From Neptunicella marina (GTDB lineage: Bacteria; Pseudomonadota; Gammaproteobacteria; Enterobacterales; Alteromonadaceae): 64,000 nucleotides of DNA. Shown in pieces: positions 37,904 through 46,224 of the stretch (the stretch's first letter is position 1; each line of letters opens with the position of its first letter). The stretch spans positions 62,001 to 126,000 of the forward strand of contig NZ_JACNEP010000001.1 of NCBI RefSeq assembly GCF_014270035.1, read 5' to 3'. The position numbers were made by a program, and so were the translations under genes. Below the pieces are notes generated by a model, which did no database searches, was not told the origin of the DNA, and saw only the letters and a program-made list of their open reading frames with translations.

Positions 37904-39223
37904 TTGCTTTTTACCGATTTACCGCTAGATCATCGCATCTTACATTTTCTGTCTCGCAAACAATTTCAAAACGCGACCGATATTCAAAGTCAGGCAATTC
38001 CACATGCTTTGCTGGGCAAAGATTTAATTGCGTCATCTAAAACAGGTTCTGGTAAAACACTGGCTTACCTAATCCCCGCTTTGCAACGCGTACTTAAAAC
38101 CCGCTCTTTAAGCAAAAAAGATCCCCGTGTATTAATTTTGGCTCCAACCCGCGAATTGGCTAAACAAGTATTTTTGCAGCTAAGGGCATTATTAGATGGT
38201 ATGTCAACCAATGCCGTGCTGATTTTAGGCGGTGAAAATTTTAATGATCAGGTCAAGGCGCTGCGCCGTAATCCTCAGTTTGTGGTGGGCACGGCTGGTC
38301 GTGTTGCCGACCATTTGCAGGATAAATCCCTGTTTTTAAATGGTCTGGAATTGCTGATTCTGGATGAAGCTGATCGTATGCTTGATATGGGTTTTGCTGA
38401 ACAACTTAAATTTATTAATGCCATGGCAGATCATCGTAAACGTCAAACACTGATGTTTTCCGCCACCATGGACAATACCGAGTTACACTATCTGACCAAA
38501 ACCATGTTAAAAGCCCCACAACGCATTAGTATTGGCAGCGCGGGCGAAGAACACAAAGATATCGTTCAGCAGTTTTATTTTGCTGATCACCTCACCCACA
38601 AGGAACAATTATTAAAAGCCCTGTTAGATAAACAGGATTTTAATCAGGCAATTATTTTCACTGCAACACGGGAAGACAGTGAACGGTTATCGGCGTTACT
38701 GAAAGAGTTGCAGTTTGATAGTATCGCTTTAAGCGGTGATTTAACTCAGTCGCAGCGTAATAATATTATGAATGCCTTTTCCCGTGGTCAGCATCAGATT
38801 CTGGTCACAACCGACGTCGCATCACGCGGTCTCGATTTACTGAATGTCTCGTTAGTAATTAATTTTGATTTACCTAAGCTGGCCGATGAATATGTGCATC
38901 GTATTGGCAGAACGGGTCGTGCTGGTAATAAAGGCGCTGCGGTATCATTGGTGGGACCAAAAGACTGGAAAAGTTTTGTTGCCATTCGTTCTTTTTTGGA
39001 TCAACAAATTGCGTTTAGCGAACTACAGGGACTGGAGGCCACATTTAGCGGTTTTAAACAGGTTAAAAAACGTCCATCAAGTAGCACAAACAGCAAAAAT
39101 GCAGCAAAACATAAAATCAAACAGGTTATTCGCCCCAAAAAACGTATTGATACCACAGCCGGTAAAGATATCGGCGATGCACCACTACTTCGTAAAAAAA
39201 TTAAAAATAACATGGATGATTAA
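37904..39223 (+). CDS. DEAD-box ATP-dependent RNA helicase
   Basis: The 439-residue helicase has the Q motif (DIQSQAIP), motif I SKTGSGKT, Ia PTRELAKQV, II LDEADRML, III SATMD, IV IIFTATRED, V TTDVASRGLD and VI HRIGRTGRAG. The C-terminal 70 residues are strongly basic (KKRPSSSTNSK and RPKKR), fitting RNA binding. It resembles SrmB/RhlE-type helicases of ribosome assembly or RNA decay, but I cannot assign the exact orthologue. It starts with TTG after TGAGGG; the first ATG lies over 100 residues in. Confidence 0.92.
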   Translation: MLFTDLPLDHRILHFLSRKQFQNATDIQSQAIPHALLGKDLIASSKTGSGKTLAYLIPALQRVLKTRSLSKKDPRVLILAPTRELAKQVFLQLRALLDGMSTNAVLILGGENFNDQVKALRRNPQFVVGTAGRVADHLQDKSLFLNGLELLILDEADRMLDMGFAEQLKFINAMADHRKRQTLMFSATMDNTELHYLTKTMLKAPQRISIGSAGEEHKDIVQQFYFADHLTHKEQLLKALLDKQDFNQAIIFTATREDSERLSALLKELQFDSIALSGDLTQSQRNNIMNAFSRGQHQILVTTDVASRGLDLLNVSLVINFDLPKLADEYVHRIGRTGRAGNKGAAVSLVGPKDWKSFVAIRSFLDQQIAFSELQGLEATFSGFKQVKKRPSSSTNSKNAAKHKIKQVIRPKKRIDTTAGKDIGDAPLLRKKIKNNMDD

Positions 39224-39297
39224 TCGGTCTGTATCAAACGTATGTCACTGATATTTCCGTTACACCAATAACAATATTTAAGGAAAACCTGCGCACT

Positions 39298-41976
39298 ATG
39301 CCTATCACAAAATTATTACAGCTGTTTGCTTTAACGATGTTTTCAGTCGTTTGTATTGCGCAGCCGAATGAAGCAAAAGTAATAGATGCCGTTGTGAATA
39401 TTCACGTTAATCAGGTCCGGGCCTGGGACGATAGCTACAATAACGCCACCCTGGGGACGGGTTTTGTTATTGATGCAGAGCAGGGACTCATTTTAAGCAA
39501 TAAACATATTGTCGAAACCGGTCCCGTTGTCGCATATGCCGAATTTTCCAATAAAAAACAAATTGAACTTATTCCAATCTACCGCGACCCGGTACATGAT
39601 TTTGGTGTATTCAAATACGATCCCGATGAACTTGATGGGCTGATCATCAGTGCTATTGAATTAAACAGCGAAGCAAGCGTGGGTTCACCTATTCGTTTAT
39701 ATGGCAATGACGGGGGGGAAGATTTATCCATTATTGAAGGGGTATTATCACGAATTGACCGCCCCGCCCCGGATTACCGCAATACCAATACCGACTTTAA
39801 TACCTTTTATTATCAGGCGGCACTGGGAAGTAGCGGTGGCTCATCTGGTTCGCCCATTTTAAACAGTGAAAATCAGGCAATCGCAATTAATGCCGGTGCC
39901 CGTCGGGATGCCGACACGGCTTTTTTTCTGCCGATGCAGATGATTATTCCCACTGTAGAAAAACTAAGACACCAGCGAAAGGTAACGCGCGGCACATTGC
40001 AAACTGAATTTTCGCATACCCCGTTTAATCGTCTGCGTACGCTGGGAATGGACGAAGATACCGTAAACCAGCAAATGAAACGCGCCCCAGGTTCTACCGG
40101 CAAGTTAGTTGTATCGCATGTGTTGCCTCAGGGGCCTGCCGATGGTGTGTTTGAGCCGGGTGATATTTTACTCAGTATTAATTTGGTGCCGGTTTCAACT
40201 TTTTTCGAACTTGAAACCCTGTTAAATGGTCATGTTAACAAAACAATCAGTGTCAGTTTTTATCGTAACGGCGATAAAATGCAACGCGAAATTAAAGTTA
40301 ATGACCTGTTTGCTCTGACGCCCAGTGAGTTTATCGAATATGGAAATGCCAGTATCATTCCTGTTGGCATCAACTTAGCGCGTCTGTTTAATATTCCCGT
40401 AAAAGGCGTAACTCTGGCCGACGCGGGGCCTCTGTTTGGTAGCCAGAACATCAAACGTTTTGCGCTGATTGAAGAAATTAATAATCAGGCAGTGAATGAT
40501 CTGGATGATGTGGAACAACTGCTTAGTAATATTGCTGTTGGGGCCAAATTTAGCGTTAGATACCGTTATCCATTTGATGTTGCCGTTCAACAATATAAAC
40601 AATTAACCGATTACACGGACTGGTTTGATAATCAGCGTTGTAAAAATATAAACGGTGAACGTCACTGGCAATGTAAAACACTGCATAAAAAAGCCAATGC
40701 CGATGGTAAATACCATTTTGACTCCGACAAGGTGGTTACTTCTCCGATTGTGGACATCAATGTTTTCCGCCCGGTACTGGTTAACAGCCAAAATGATGTT
40801 AATCGCCGCGGACAAGGTGCCATAGTAGATAGAAAAGCAGGGTTGATTCTGACCGATAAAAGCGTAATTGACAGTTCGCTGGCAATGGTCAATATCACCT
40901 TTAACAATGGGGTTAGTTTGCCAGCAACGGTTGTTGCAGTGCATCCCTTTTTAAACCTGGCGATGATAAAAACCGACTTATCCGGTGTTACATTTAAAGA
41001 GAACATTCTGCCGGTGCTGGATGATACACAGGCTCAGCCTGGCCAGCCCTATCACTTTATCGGTAAATCATCGATGCTGGATTTTCAAATAAACGCAGCG
41101 GCACTTTGGCCCATTGTGATTTATAACGAGGCCTACCACGATAGCTTTGAATACTCACCTCTTTCAGATAGTTTTGGCTTGTATCTGACTGAAAAACAAA
41201 AGGTTGTCGCTGTAAATACCCATTTTGAATACGACGATTCCAGCATGAATGACATCATCCCTGCCTCACTGGTAATGGACTTTGTTCATGCAGTCAAACG
41301 ACAAAAAGATGGTATGTATATACTCGAAAGTAACTTTAGTTACACCAGTTACGCCGATGCGCTGGAGCTGGGAATTGAGCAGGTAAAAGTTAACAATACC
41401 AGCCGTGTGGTCAGCGTTTATAGTGTGGAATCGTTAGGCGGCAGCAACCTGTTACCGGGTGATATTATTTTAAAAGTGAATGATAAAAGTGTTTCCGCAA
41501 TTAACCAGATATATAACGCCATACATCACCCTGAGGCCACGTTGAGTATTTTACGTAATGGCAAGGTACAAACGGTTGCTGCAAAAGCACGTTTTAAAGA
41601 TTTTAACGCTTTTCATGATGTGGTGTTCTGGGGAGGGGCTGTTATTCATAAAGTAGATGATAAAGTCAACCTGCCAGAAGGTCCGGTGGAAGGCTGCCTG
41701 CGAATTAGCGTATTTTATTTTGGTAGTCCGGTACATAGCTCTGGCATTACCAACGGTAGCTGCATTTACGCGATAGACGGTAAAAAAGTACAAACTATTG
41801 ATGACATTGTGAATATTACCCAGGACAAAGAGGCGGGTGATTACACTCGTGTACAGACTATTGAAATGAATAACAACTTCAGAATTGCGGAGTTTCGTTT
41901 ACGCGAGGACCCTTATTACTGGCCAATAAAACACTGGTCACTTGAAGATAATGGCTGGCAACGCGAAAGTAACTAA
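39298..41976 (+). CDS. Periplasmic tandem trypsin-like protease/PDZ protein, Nma111/Deg7-like
   Basis: The 892-residue protein has a signal peptide (about 1-21). The first protease domain has a full triad: H70 (LSNKHIVE), D101 (YRDPVHDFG) and S183 (GSSGGSSGSPIL). PDZ domains follow (about 260-345 and 365-455). The second protease domain (about 500-680) is degenerate, with LTDKSV for the His motif and no GxSG. Further PDZ regions complete the chain. YRDPVHDFG, GNDGGEDLSIIEGVLSRIDR and the order of domains match yeast Nma111 and plant Deg7, not DegP or DegS. It probably cleaves or holds misfolded envelope proteins. Confidence 0.85.
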   Translation: MPITKLLQLFALTMFSVVCIAQPNEAKVIDAVVNIHVNQVRAWDDSYNNATLGTGFVIDAEQGLILSNKHIVETGPVVAYAEFSNKKQIELIPIYRDPVHDFGVFKYDPDELDGLIISAIELNSEASVGSPIRLYGNDGGEDLSIIEGVLSRIDRPAPDYRNTNTDFNTFYYQAALGSSGGSSGSPILNSENQAIAINAGARRDADTAFFLPMQMIIPTVEKLRHQRKVTRGTLQTEFSHTPFNRLRTLGMDEDTVNQQMKRAPGSTGKLVVSHVLPQGPADGVFEPGDILLSINLVPVSTFFELETLLNGHVNKTISVSFYRNGDKMQREIKVNDLFALTPSEFIEYGNASIIPVGINLARLFNIPVKGVTLADAGPLFGSQNIKRFALIEEINNQAVNDLDDVEQLLSNIAVGAKFSVRYRYPFDVAVQQYKQLTDYTDWFDNQRCKNINGERHWQCKTLHKKANADGKYHFDSDKVVTSPIVDINVFRPVLVNSQNDVNRRGQGAIVDRKAGLILTDKSVIDSSLAMVNITFNNGVSLPATVVAVHPFLNLAMIKTDLSGVTFKENILPVLDDTQAQPGQPYHFIGKSSMLDFQINAAALWPIVIYNEAYHDSFEYSPLSDSFGLYLTEKQKVVAVNTHFEYDDSSMNDIIPASLVMDFVHAVKRQKDGMYILESNFSYTSYADALELGIEQVKVNNTSRVVSVYSVESLGGSNLLPGDIILKVNDKSVSAINQIYNAIHHPEATLSILRNGKVQTVAAKARFKDFNAFHDVVFWGGAVIHKVDDKVNLPEGPVEGCLRISVFYFGSPVHSSGITNGSCIYAIDGKKVQTIDDIVNITQDKEAGDYTRVQTIEMNNNFRIAEFRLREDPYYWPIKHWSLEDNGWQRESN

Positions 41977-42010
41977 AACCAGTAAACTTATATAACCGGT
42001 TAACAACGAT

Positions 42011-42040
42011 AAAAAAACCACCTTGAAAGGTGGTTTTTTT
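42011..42040. terminator. Bidirectional terminator between protease and etfA genes
   Basis: The stem CCACC/GGTGG, extended by A7 on one side and T7 on the other, is a near-perfect palindrome. It serves the rightward protease gene and the leftward etfBA operon. Confidence 0.93.
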
Positions 42041-42065
42041 GTTCTAAAGGACGCGAGTTTATGTT

Positions 42066-42995
42066 TTAAAGTGCCTGTTCTAACTGAGGTAAGATCTCAA
42101 ATAAATCCCCAACCAGCCCATAATCAGCCACCTGAAAAATCGGCGCTTCTTCATCTTTATTTATGGCAACAATCACTTTAGAGTCTTTCATGCCGGCTAA
42201 ATGCTGGATGGCACCGGAAATCCCCACAGCAATGTACAAGTCTGGCGCCACAATTTTACCTGTTTGACCTACTTGCATATCATTTGCCACAAACCCCGCA
42301 TCAACCGCTGCGCGAGATGCACCAATCGCCGCACCTAATTTATCAGCAATGCCTTCAAGTAATGCAAAATTGTCACCGTTTTGCATGCCTCGGCCACCGG
42401 AAATAACCACATTCGCGGCGGTTAACTCAGGACGTTCAGATTCTGTCAGTTCAGCGCTGACAAACGCGCTGATATTATTCGCTTTTACATTGGATAGCGT
42501 CTCAATGTTCGCAGCGCCGTCGGTTTCTGCAGCATCAAAAGCTGACGTTCGTACCGTTAATACTTTAACTTTGTCTGTCGTTTGCACCGTGGCAATCGCG
42601 TTACCGGCATAAATGGGACGCACAAAGGTATCTTCTGCAACAACGTCAATAATGTCGGAAATTTGCTCAACATCCAGCAAAGCTGCAACACGAGGCAACA
42701 CATTTTTACCTGTTGTCGTTGCCGCAGCTAAAATATGAGTAATATCTCCGGTCACCATATCAACTATCAAATCAGCAGTATTCTCAGGTAACTGGTGTGC
42801 ATATACTTCATCAGAAACCAGTATAACCTTGTGTACACCGCTTATTTTGGCAGCTTGCTCTGCAACAGCCTGGCAATCATGTCCCACAACCAATAGCTGA
42901 ATATTTTCAGCAAGTTTATTCGCAGCGTTAACCAGCTTTAAGGTTTCTGGTTTTAGTTGCTGGTTATCATGCTCTGCAATAATCAGTACGCTCAT
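42066..42995 (-). CDS. etfA: Electron transfer flavoprotein alpha subunit
   Basis: The 309-residue subunit has the N-terminal ETF half and the C-terminal FAD domain with [54 protein letters not shown] and a final [13 protein letters not shown]. It takes electrons from acyl-CoA and other dehydrogenases and passes them to ETF-ubiquinone oxidoreductase. It overlaps etfB by 4 bp. Confidence 0.96.
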   Translation of the reverse strand: MSVLIIAEHDNQQLKPETLKLVNAANKLAENIQLLVVGHDCQAVAEQAAKISGVHKVILVSDEVYAHQLPENTADLIVDMVTGDITHILAAATTTGKNVLPRVAALLDVEQISDIIDVVAEDTFVRPIYAGNAIATVQTTDKVKVLTVRTSAFDAAETDGAANIETLSNVKANNISAFVSAELTESERPELTAANVVISGGRGMQNGDNFALLEGIADKLGAAIGASRAAVDAGFVANDMQVGQTGKIVAPDLYIAVGISGAIQHLAGMKDSKVIVAINKDEEAPIFQVADYGLVGDLFEILPQLEQAL

Positions 42996-43744
42996 GCAAT
43001 CACCTTTGCTTCGTTTTTCAGTTTATCGATCAGTTCGGCTACATCGGCAACTTTGATACCGGCACTACGTTGTGCAGGAGGCGTTACTTTAAGCGTTTTC
43101 ACATTCGATTCCAGAGCGATGCCCAGGTCGGCCGCAGCAATAATATCGAGCGGTTTGCGCTTGGCTTTCATAATATTGGGTAAGGTAGCGTAGCGAGGTT
43201 CATTTAAACGCAAATCTGTGGTCACAATCGCAGGAAGTGACAGCTTAACCGTCTGCAAACCACCATCAATTTCACGAGTAACGGCAACGCTTCCATCAGC
43301 GACGTCCACTTTAGAAGCAAAAGTTCCCTGTGGTAACTTGCTTAATGCGGCAAGCATTTGACCCGTTTGGTTATTATCCGAATCAATGGATTGTTTGCCT
43401 AAAATCACCAAATCCGGTTGCTCTTTTTGCATCACCTGCTGCAACAATTTCGCCACCTGAAGTGAACCCAGTTTTGCATCGGTCTCAACCTGAATAGCAC
43501 GATCAGCGCCTAATGCTAAAGCGGTTCTTAATTGCTCCTGACACGCTTTATCACCGATAGACACCACCACGACCTCAGTGGCGGTTCCCTGCTCTTTCAA
43601 GCGAATGGCCTCTTCGACCGCAATTTCACAGAAGGGATTCATTGCCATTTTTGTATTGGTTAAATCCACATCGGTATTGTCAGATTTAACTCTAACCTTC
43701 ACGTTATAATCGATTACACGCTTAATCGGCACCAGAATTTTCAT
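42992..43744 (-). CDS. etfB: Electron transfer flavoprotein beta subunit
   Basis: The 250-residue subunit starts [19 protein letters not shown] and contains [19 protein letters not shown] and the [10 protein letters not shown] nucleotide-binding segment, with [31 protein letters not shown] as the recognition-loop region. GAGGAA precedes the chosen ATG; an in-frame start 18 bases upstream has no family support. It forms a heterodimer with EtfA. It is divergent from the ETF-QO gene and shares the palindrome between them. Confidence 0.96.
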   Translation of the reverse strand: MKILVPIKRVIDYNVKVRVKSDNTDVDLTNTKMAMNPFCEIAVEEAIRLKEQGTATEVVVVSIGDKACQEQLRTALALGADRAIQVETDAKLGSLQVAKLLQQVMQKEQPDLVILGKQSIDSDNNQTGQMLAALSKLPQGTFASKVDVADGSVAVTREIDGGLQTVKLSLPAIVTTDLRLNEPRYATLPNIMKAKRKPLDIIAAADLGIALESNVKTLKVTPPAQRSAGIKVADVAELIDKLKNEAKVIA

Positions 43745-43822
43745 ACATTCCTCAACGATCAAATTGTCATGACTAAGTTATAGTGTATGACAGTTGCTTA
43801 TGTTGGGAGCAATGTACTTCCT

Positions 43823-43840
43823 GTTGACGTAAACGTCAAC
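43823..43840. promoter_or_regulatory. Palindromic operator between etfBA and ETF-QO genes
   Basis: GTTGACGT and ACGTCAAC are exact inverted repeats around AA. The palindrome supplies TTGACG as a -35 box on both strands: with 17-base spacers, the -10 candidates are TACATT (leftward, 43816-43811) and TACCCT (rightward, 43847-43852). A bound repressor would block both promoters. The ACGT-N2-ACGT core resembles operators I recall for LiuR/LiuQ-type regulators of branched-chain amino-acid and fatty-acid catabolism; that identity is an inference. Confidence 0.6.
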
Positions 43841-43940
43841 CAACACTACCCTATCCACAAATGAATTAATTAACCTGAAATTAACTATTCAGGGAATAAA
43901 TCTTTACACTTTATCTGACAAAAACAATGAGGAGACCCCG

Positions 43941-45584
43941 ATGGAAAGAGAATCAATGGAATTTGATGTAGTAATCGTTGGTGCTGGTCCAGCCGGGTTA
44001 TCTGCTGCATGTCGCCTGATGCAACAAGCACAGGAAGCGCAACAGGAACTAATGGTATGTGTGGTTGAAAAAGGTTCTGAAGTAGGCGCGCATATTTTAT
44101 CCGGAGCCGTATTTGAACCCCGCGCCCTAAATGAACTATTCCCTGACTGGCAGAAAAAACAAGCTCCTCTGAACGTAGAAGTTCAGCAAGATCAAATTTA
44201 TCTGTTAAAAAATCAGCACACAGCAACCCGCTTACCAAACTTCGCGACACCTAAGTCAATGCATAACAAAGGTAACTATATCGTCAGTATGGGTAACGTT
44301 TGTCGCTGGTTAGCAGAGCAAGCTGAACAACTTGGGGTTGAAATATTTCCGGGGTTTGCGGCTGCCGAGGTTTTATATAATGAAGATGGCAGTGTTGGTG
44401 GAATAATAACCGGTGATATGGGCGTTGATGCTAACGGGCAGCCCAAAGACAGTTTTATGCCTGGCATGGAATTAAAAGCTAAATACACCATATTTGCAGA
44501 AGGTTGCCGTGGCCATTTAGGTAAACAGTTAATCGAAAAATACCAATTAGATAAAAACGCCGAACCTCAGCACTATGGTATCGGCTTTAAAGAAATCTGG
44601 GACATTCCGGCAGAAAAACATCAACCCGGTTTAGTTATTCATACTGGTGGCTGGCCGTTAACTGACGCCAATGGTGGTGGCTATTTATATCATGCGGAAA
44701 ATAATCAGGTACTGGTTGGATTAATTGTTGATTTAAATTATGCCAACCCACACTTAAGTCCGTTTGATGAATTTCAACAATTAAAACACCACCCCGTATT
44801 TTCTCAGTATCTTGAAGGCGGCACGCGTGTAAGTTACGGCGCAAGAGCCATTGCTAAAGGCGGTTTAAACTCGCTGGTTAAAACCACAATGCCAGGGGCA
44901 ATGTTAGTTGGCTGCAATGCAGGTACACTTAATTTTGCCAAGATTAAAGGTAATCATACCGCGATGAAATCCGGCATGTTGGCGGCAGAAACTATTTTCA
45001 ATGCAATTAAAGATGAAAAAGTGTCTGCTGATTTAACCGAGTTCGAAGACACCTTCAAACAGAGCTGGTTATATGATGATTTGTATCGGGCACGTAATTT
45101 TGGTGCGGCCATGCATAAATGGGGAAGTATTTTAGGTGGAGCATTTAATACCATTGAGCAAAACTGGTTTGGTGGTAAAAGTCCTTTCCATTTAACGGAC
45201 AACTCAGTGGATTATAAACAGCTGAAAAAAGCCAGTGAGTGCAATAAAATTAATTATCCAAAGCCAGATGGCAAACTAAGCTTCGATAAATTATCGTCCG
45301 TGTTTATTTCCAATACTAATCACGAGGAAGATCAGCCCTGTCATTTGCGTTTAAAAGACAATTTAATTCCAGTGTCTCAAAATTTACCTTTATACGATGA
45401 GCCAGCTCAGCGTTATTGTCCTGCCGGGGTATATGAGATAGTGGAAGAAAATAATCAACCTCAATTACAGATTAATGCACAAAACTGTATTCATTGTAAA
45501 ACCTGCGATATTAAAGACCCGTCACAAAATATTAACTGGATAGTTCCTGAGGGTGCAGGTGGCCCCAATTATCCCAACATGTAA
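43941..45584 (+). CDS. Electron transfer flavoprotein-ubiquinone oxidoreductase
   Basis: The 547-residue enzyme has an N-terminal FAD site ([17 protein letters not shown]), a mid-chain quinone/membrane region around GCNAGTLNFAKIKGNHTAMKSG and a C-terminal [4Fe-4S] domain with CPAGVYE and NCIHCKTCDIKDPSQNINWI. It moves electrons from reduced ETF into the quinone pool at the inner membrane. GAGGAG precedes the ATG. It is divergent from etfBA, so the whole ETF branch is encoded here. Confidence 0.96.
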   Translation: MERESMEFDVVIVGAGPAGLSAACRLMQQAQEAQQELMVCVVEKGSEVGAHILSGAVFEPRALNELFPDWQKKQAPLNVEVQQDQIYLLKNQHTATRLPNFATPKSMHNKGNYIVSMGNVCRWLAEQAEQLGVEIFPGFAAAEVLYNEDGSVGGIITGDMGVDANGQPKDSFMPGMELKAKYTIFAEGCRGHLGKQLIEKYQLDKNAEPQHYGIGFKEIWDIPAEKHQPGLVIHTGGWPLTDANGGGYLYHAENNQVLVGLIVDLNYANPHLSPFDEFQQLKHHPVFSQYLEGGTRVSYGARAIAKGGLNSLVKTTMPGAMLVGCNAGTLNFAKIKGNHTAMKSGMLAAETIFNAIKDEKVSADLTEFEDTFKQSWLYDDLYRARNFGAAMHKWGSILGGAFNTIEQNWFGGKSPFHLTDNSVDYKQLKKASECNKINYPKPDGKLSFDKLSSVFISNTNHEEDQPCHLRLKDNLIPVSQNLPLYDEPAQRYCPAGVYEIVEENNQPQLQINAQNCIHCKTCDIKDPSQNINWIVPEGAGGPNYPNM

Positions 45585-45594
45585 AAAGAACAGT

Positions 45595-45623
45595 AAAAAG
45601 TTTAAGGATAAACTTTTTATTTT
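45595..45623 (+). terminator. Terminator of the ETF-QO gene
   Basis: AAAAAGTTTA and TAAACTTTTT pair around AGGA and continue into ATTTTT. The stem is AT-rich but uninterrupted. Confidence 0.7.
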
Positions 45624-45664
45624 TAATTACATTTTTCTTTTTTAATTTAAATAAACTATTATTG

Positions 45665-45695
45665 AGTCCTGCTTAAAACTTTCTTTTACAGGACT
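45665..45695 (+). promoter_or_regulatory. hns leader hairpin overlapping the ribosome-binding site
   Basis: AGTCCTG (45665-45671) is complementary to CAGGACT (45689-45695), with a 17-base loop. The second arm contains the AGGA ribosome-binding site, 9 bases before the hns ATG. If it forms in the mRNA, the site is masked, giving a possible translational switch. Confidence 0.5.
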
Positions 45696-45702
45696 ACGAT
45701 TA

Positions 45703-46104
45703 ATGAGTGAATTTTTAGCAACATTAACCCACGGAAGAAAATTACAAGGAGCAGTGAAGGAACTACCTCTGGATGAGTTAAAACTGGTAGCAGAAAAGCT
45801 ACAAAACATTATAGAAAAAAGACAACAGAAAGAAGCTGAATTACAACAATTGCAGCAACAGAAAAAACAAAAAATCGAAGAGTTACGTCAACAAATTGAA
45901 GATGCGGGTCTCGATTTATCAGACTTTGAAGCATTAAATGGTAAAACCAGCAAACCAGCAAAACCTCAGAAAAAGCGTCCGGTAAAATATCGCATTAAAG
46001 GTGATGATGGCCAAATAACAGAATGGACCGGTATAGGAAGAATGCCTGTTGTATTTACCAAAGCCTTAAAAGCAGGTAAATCTCTGGAAGATTTCAGTAT
46101 TTAA
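45703..46104 (+). CDS. hns: H-NS family nucleoid-associated protein
   Basis: The 133-residue protein has an N-terminal coiled-coil oligomerisation region rich in Glu/Gln/Lys (about 20-70), a flexible linker with KPAKPQKKRP and a C-terminal DNA-binding domain KYRIKGDDGQITEWTGIGRMP, with GRMP at the AT-hook-like core (standard QGR changed to IGR). It binds curved AT-rich DNA and silences transcription. It is a single gene with its own terminators on both sides. Confidence 0.92.
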   Translation: MSEFLATLTHGRKLQGAVKELPLDELKLVAEKLQNIIEKRQQKEAELQQLQQQKKQKIEELRQQIEDAGLDLSDFEALNGKTSKPAKPQKKRPVKYRIKGDDGQITEWTGIGRMPVVFTKALKAGKSLEDFSI

Positions 46105-46120
46105 CGCCTTACTGCATAGC

Positions 46121-46161
46121 TAAGCCATTAATTTTTTTAACAATTAATGGCTTAATTTTTT
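46121..46161 (+). terminator. Terminator of hns
   Basis: TAAGCCATTAATT and AATTAATGGCTTA form a perfect 13 bp stem with an 8-base loop, followed by ATTTTTTAT. Confidence 0.88.
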
Positions 46162-46224
46162 ATACAGCAGCAAAATCCTTCCTATACTTAACAGCACGCT
46201 GTTCAATAAAGGAAGTTGAATTTC

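Noticed and set aside
39298-41976. Ordinary DegP/HtrA chaperone-protease
   Set aside because: The chain is nearly twice the DegP length, has a second degenerate protease domain, and carries Nma111/Deg7-specific stretches.
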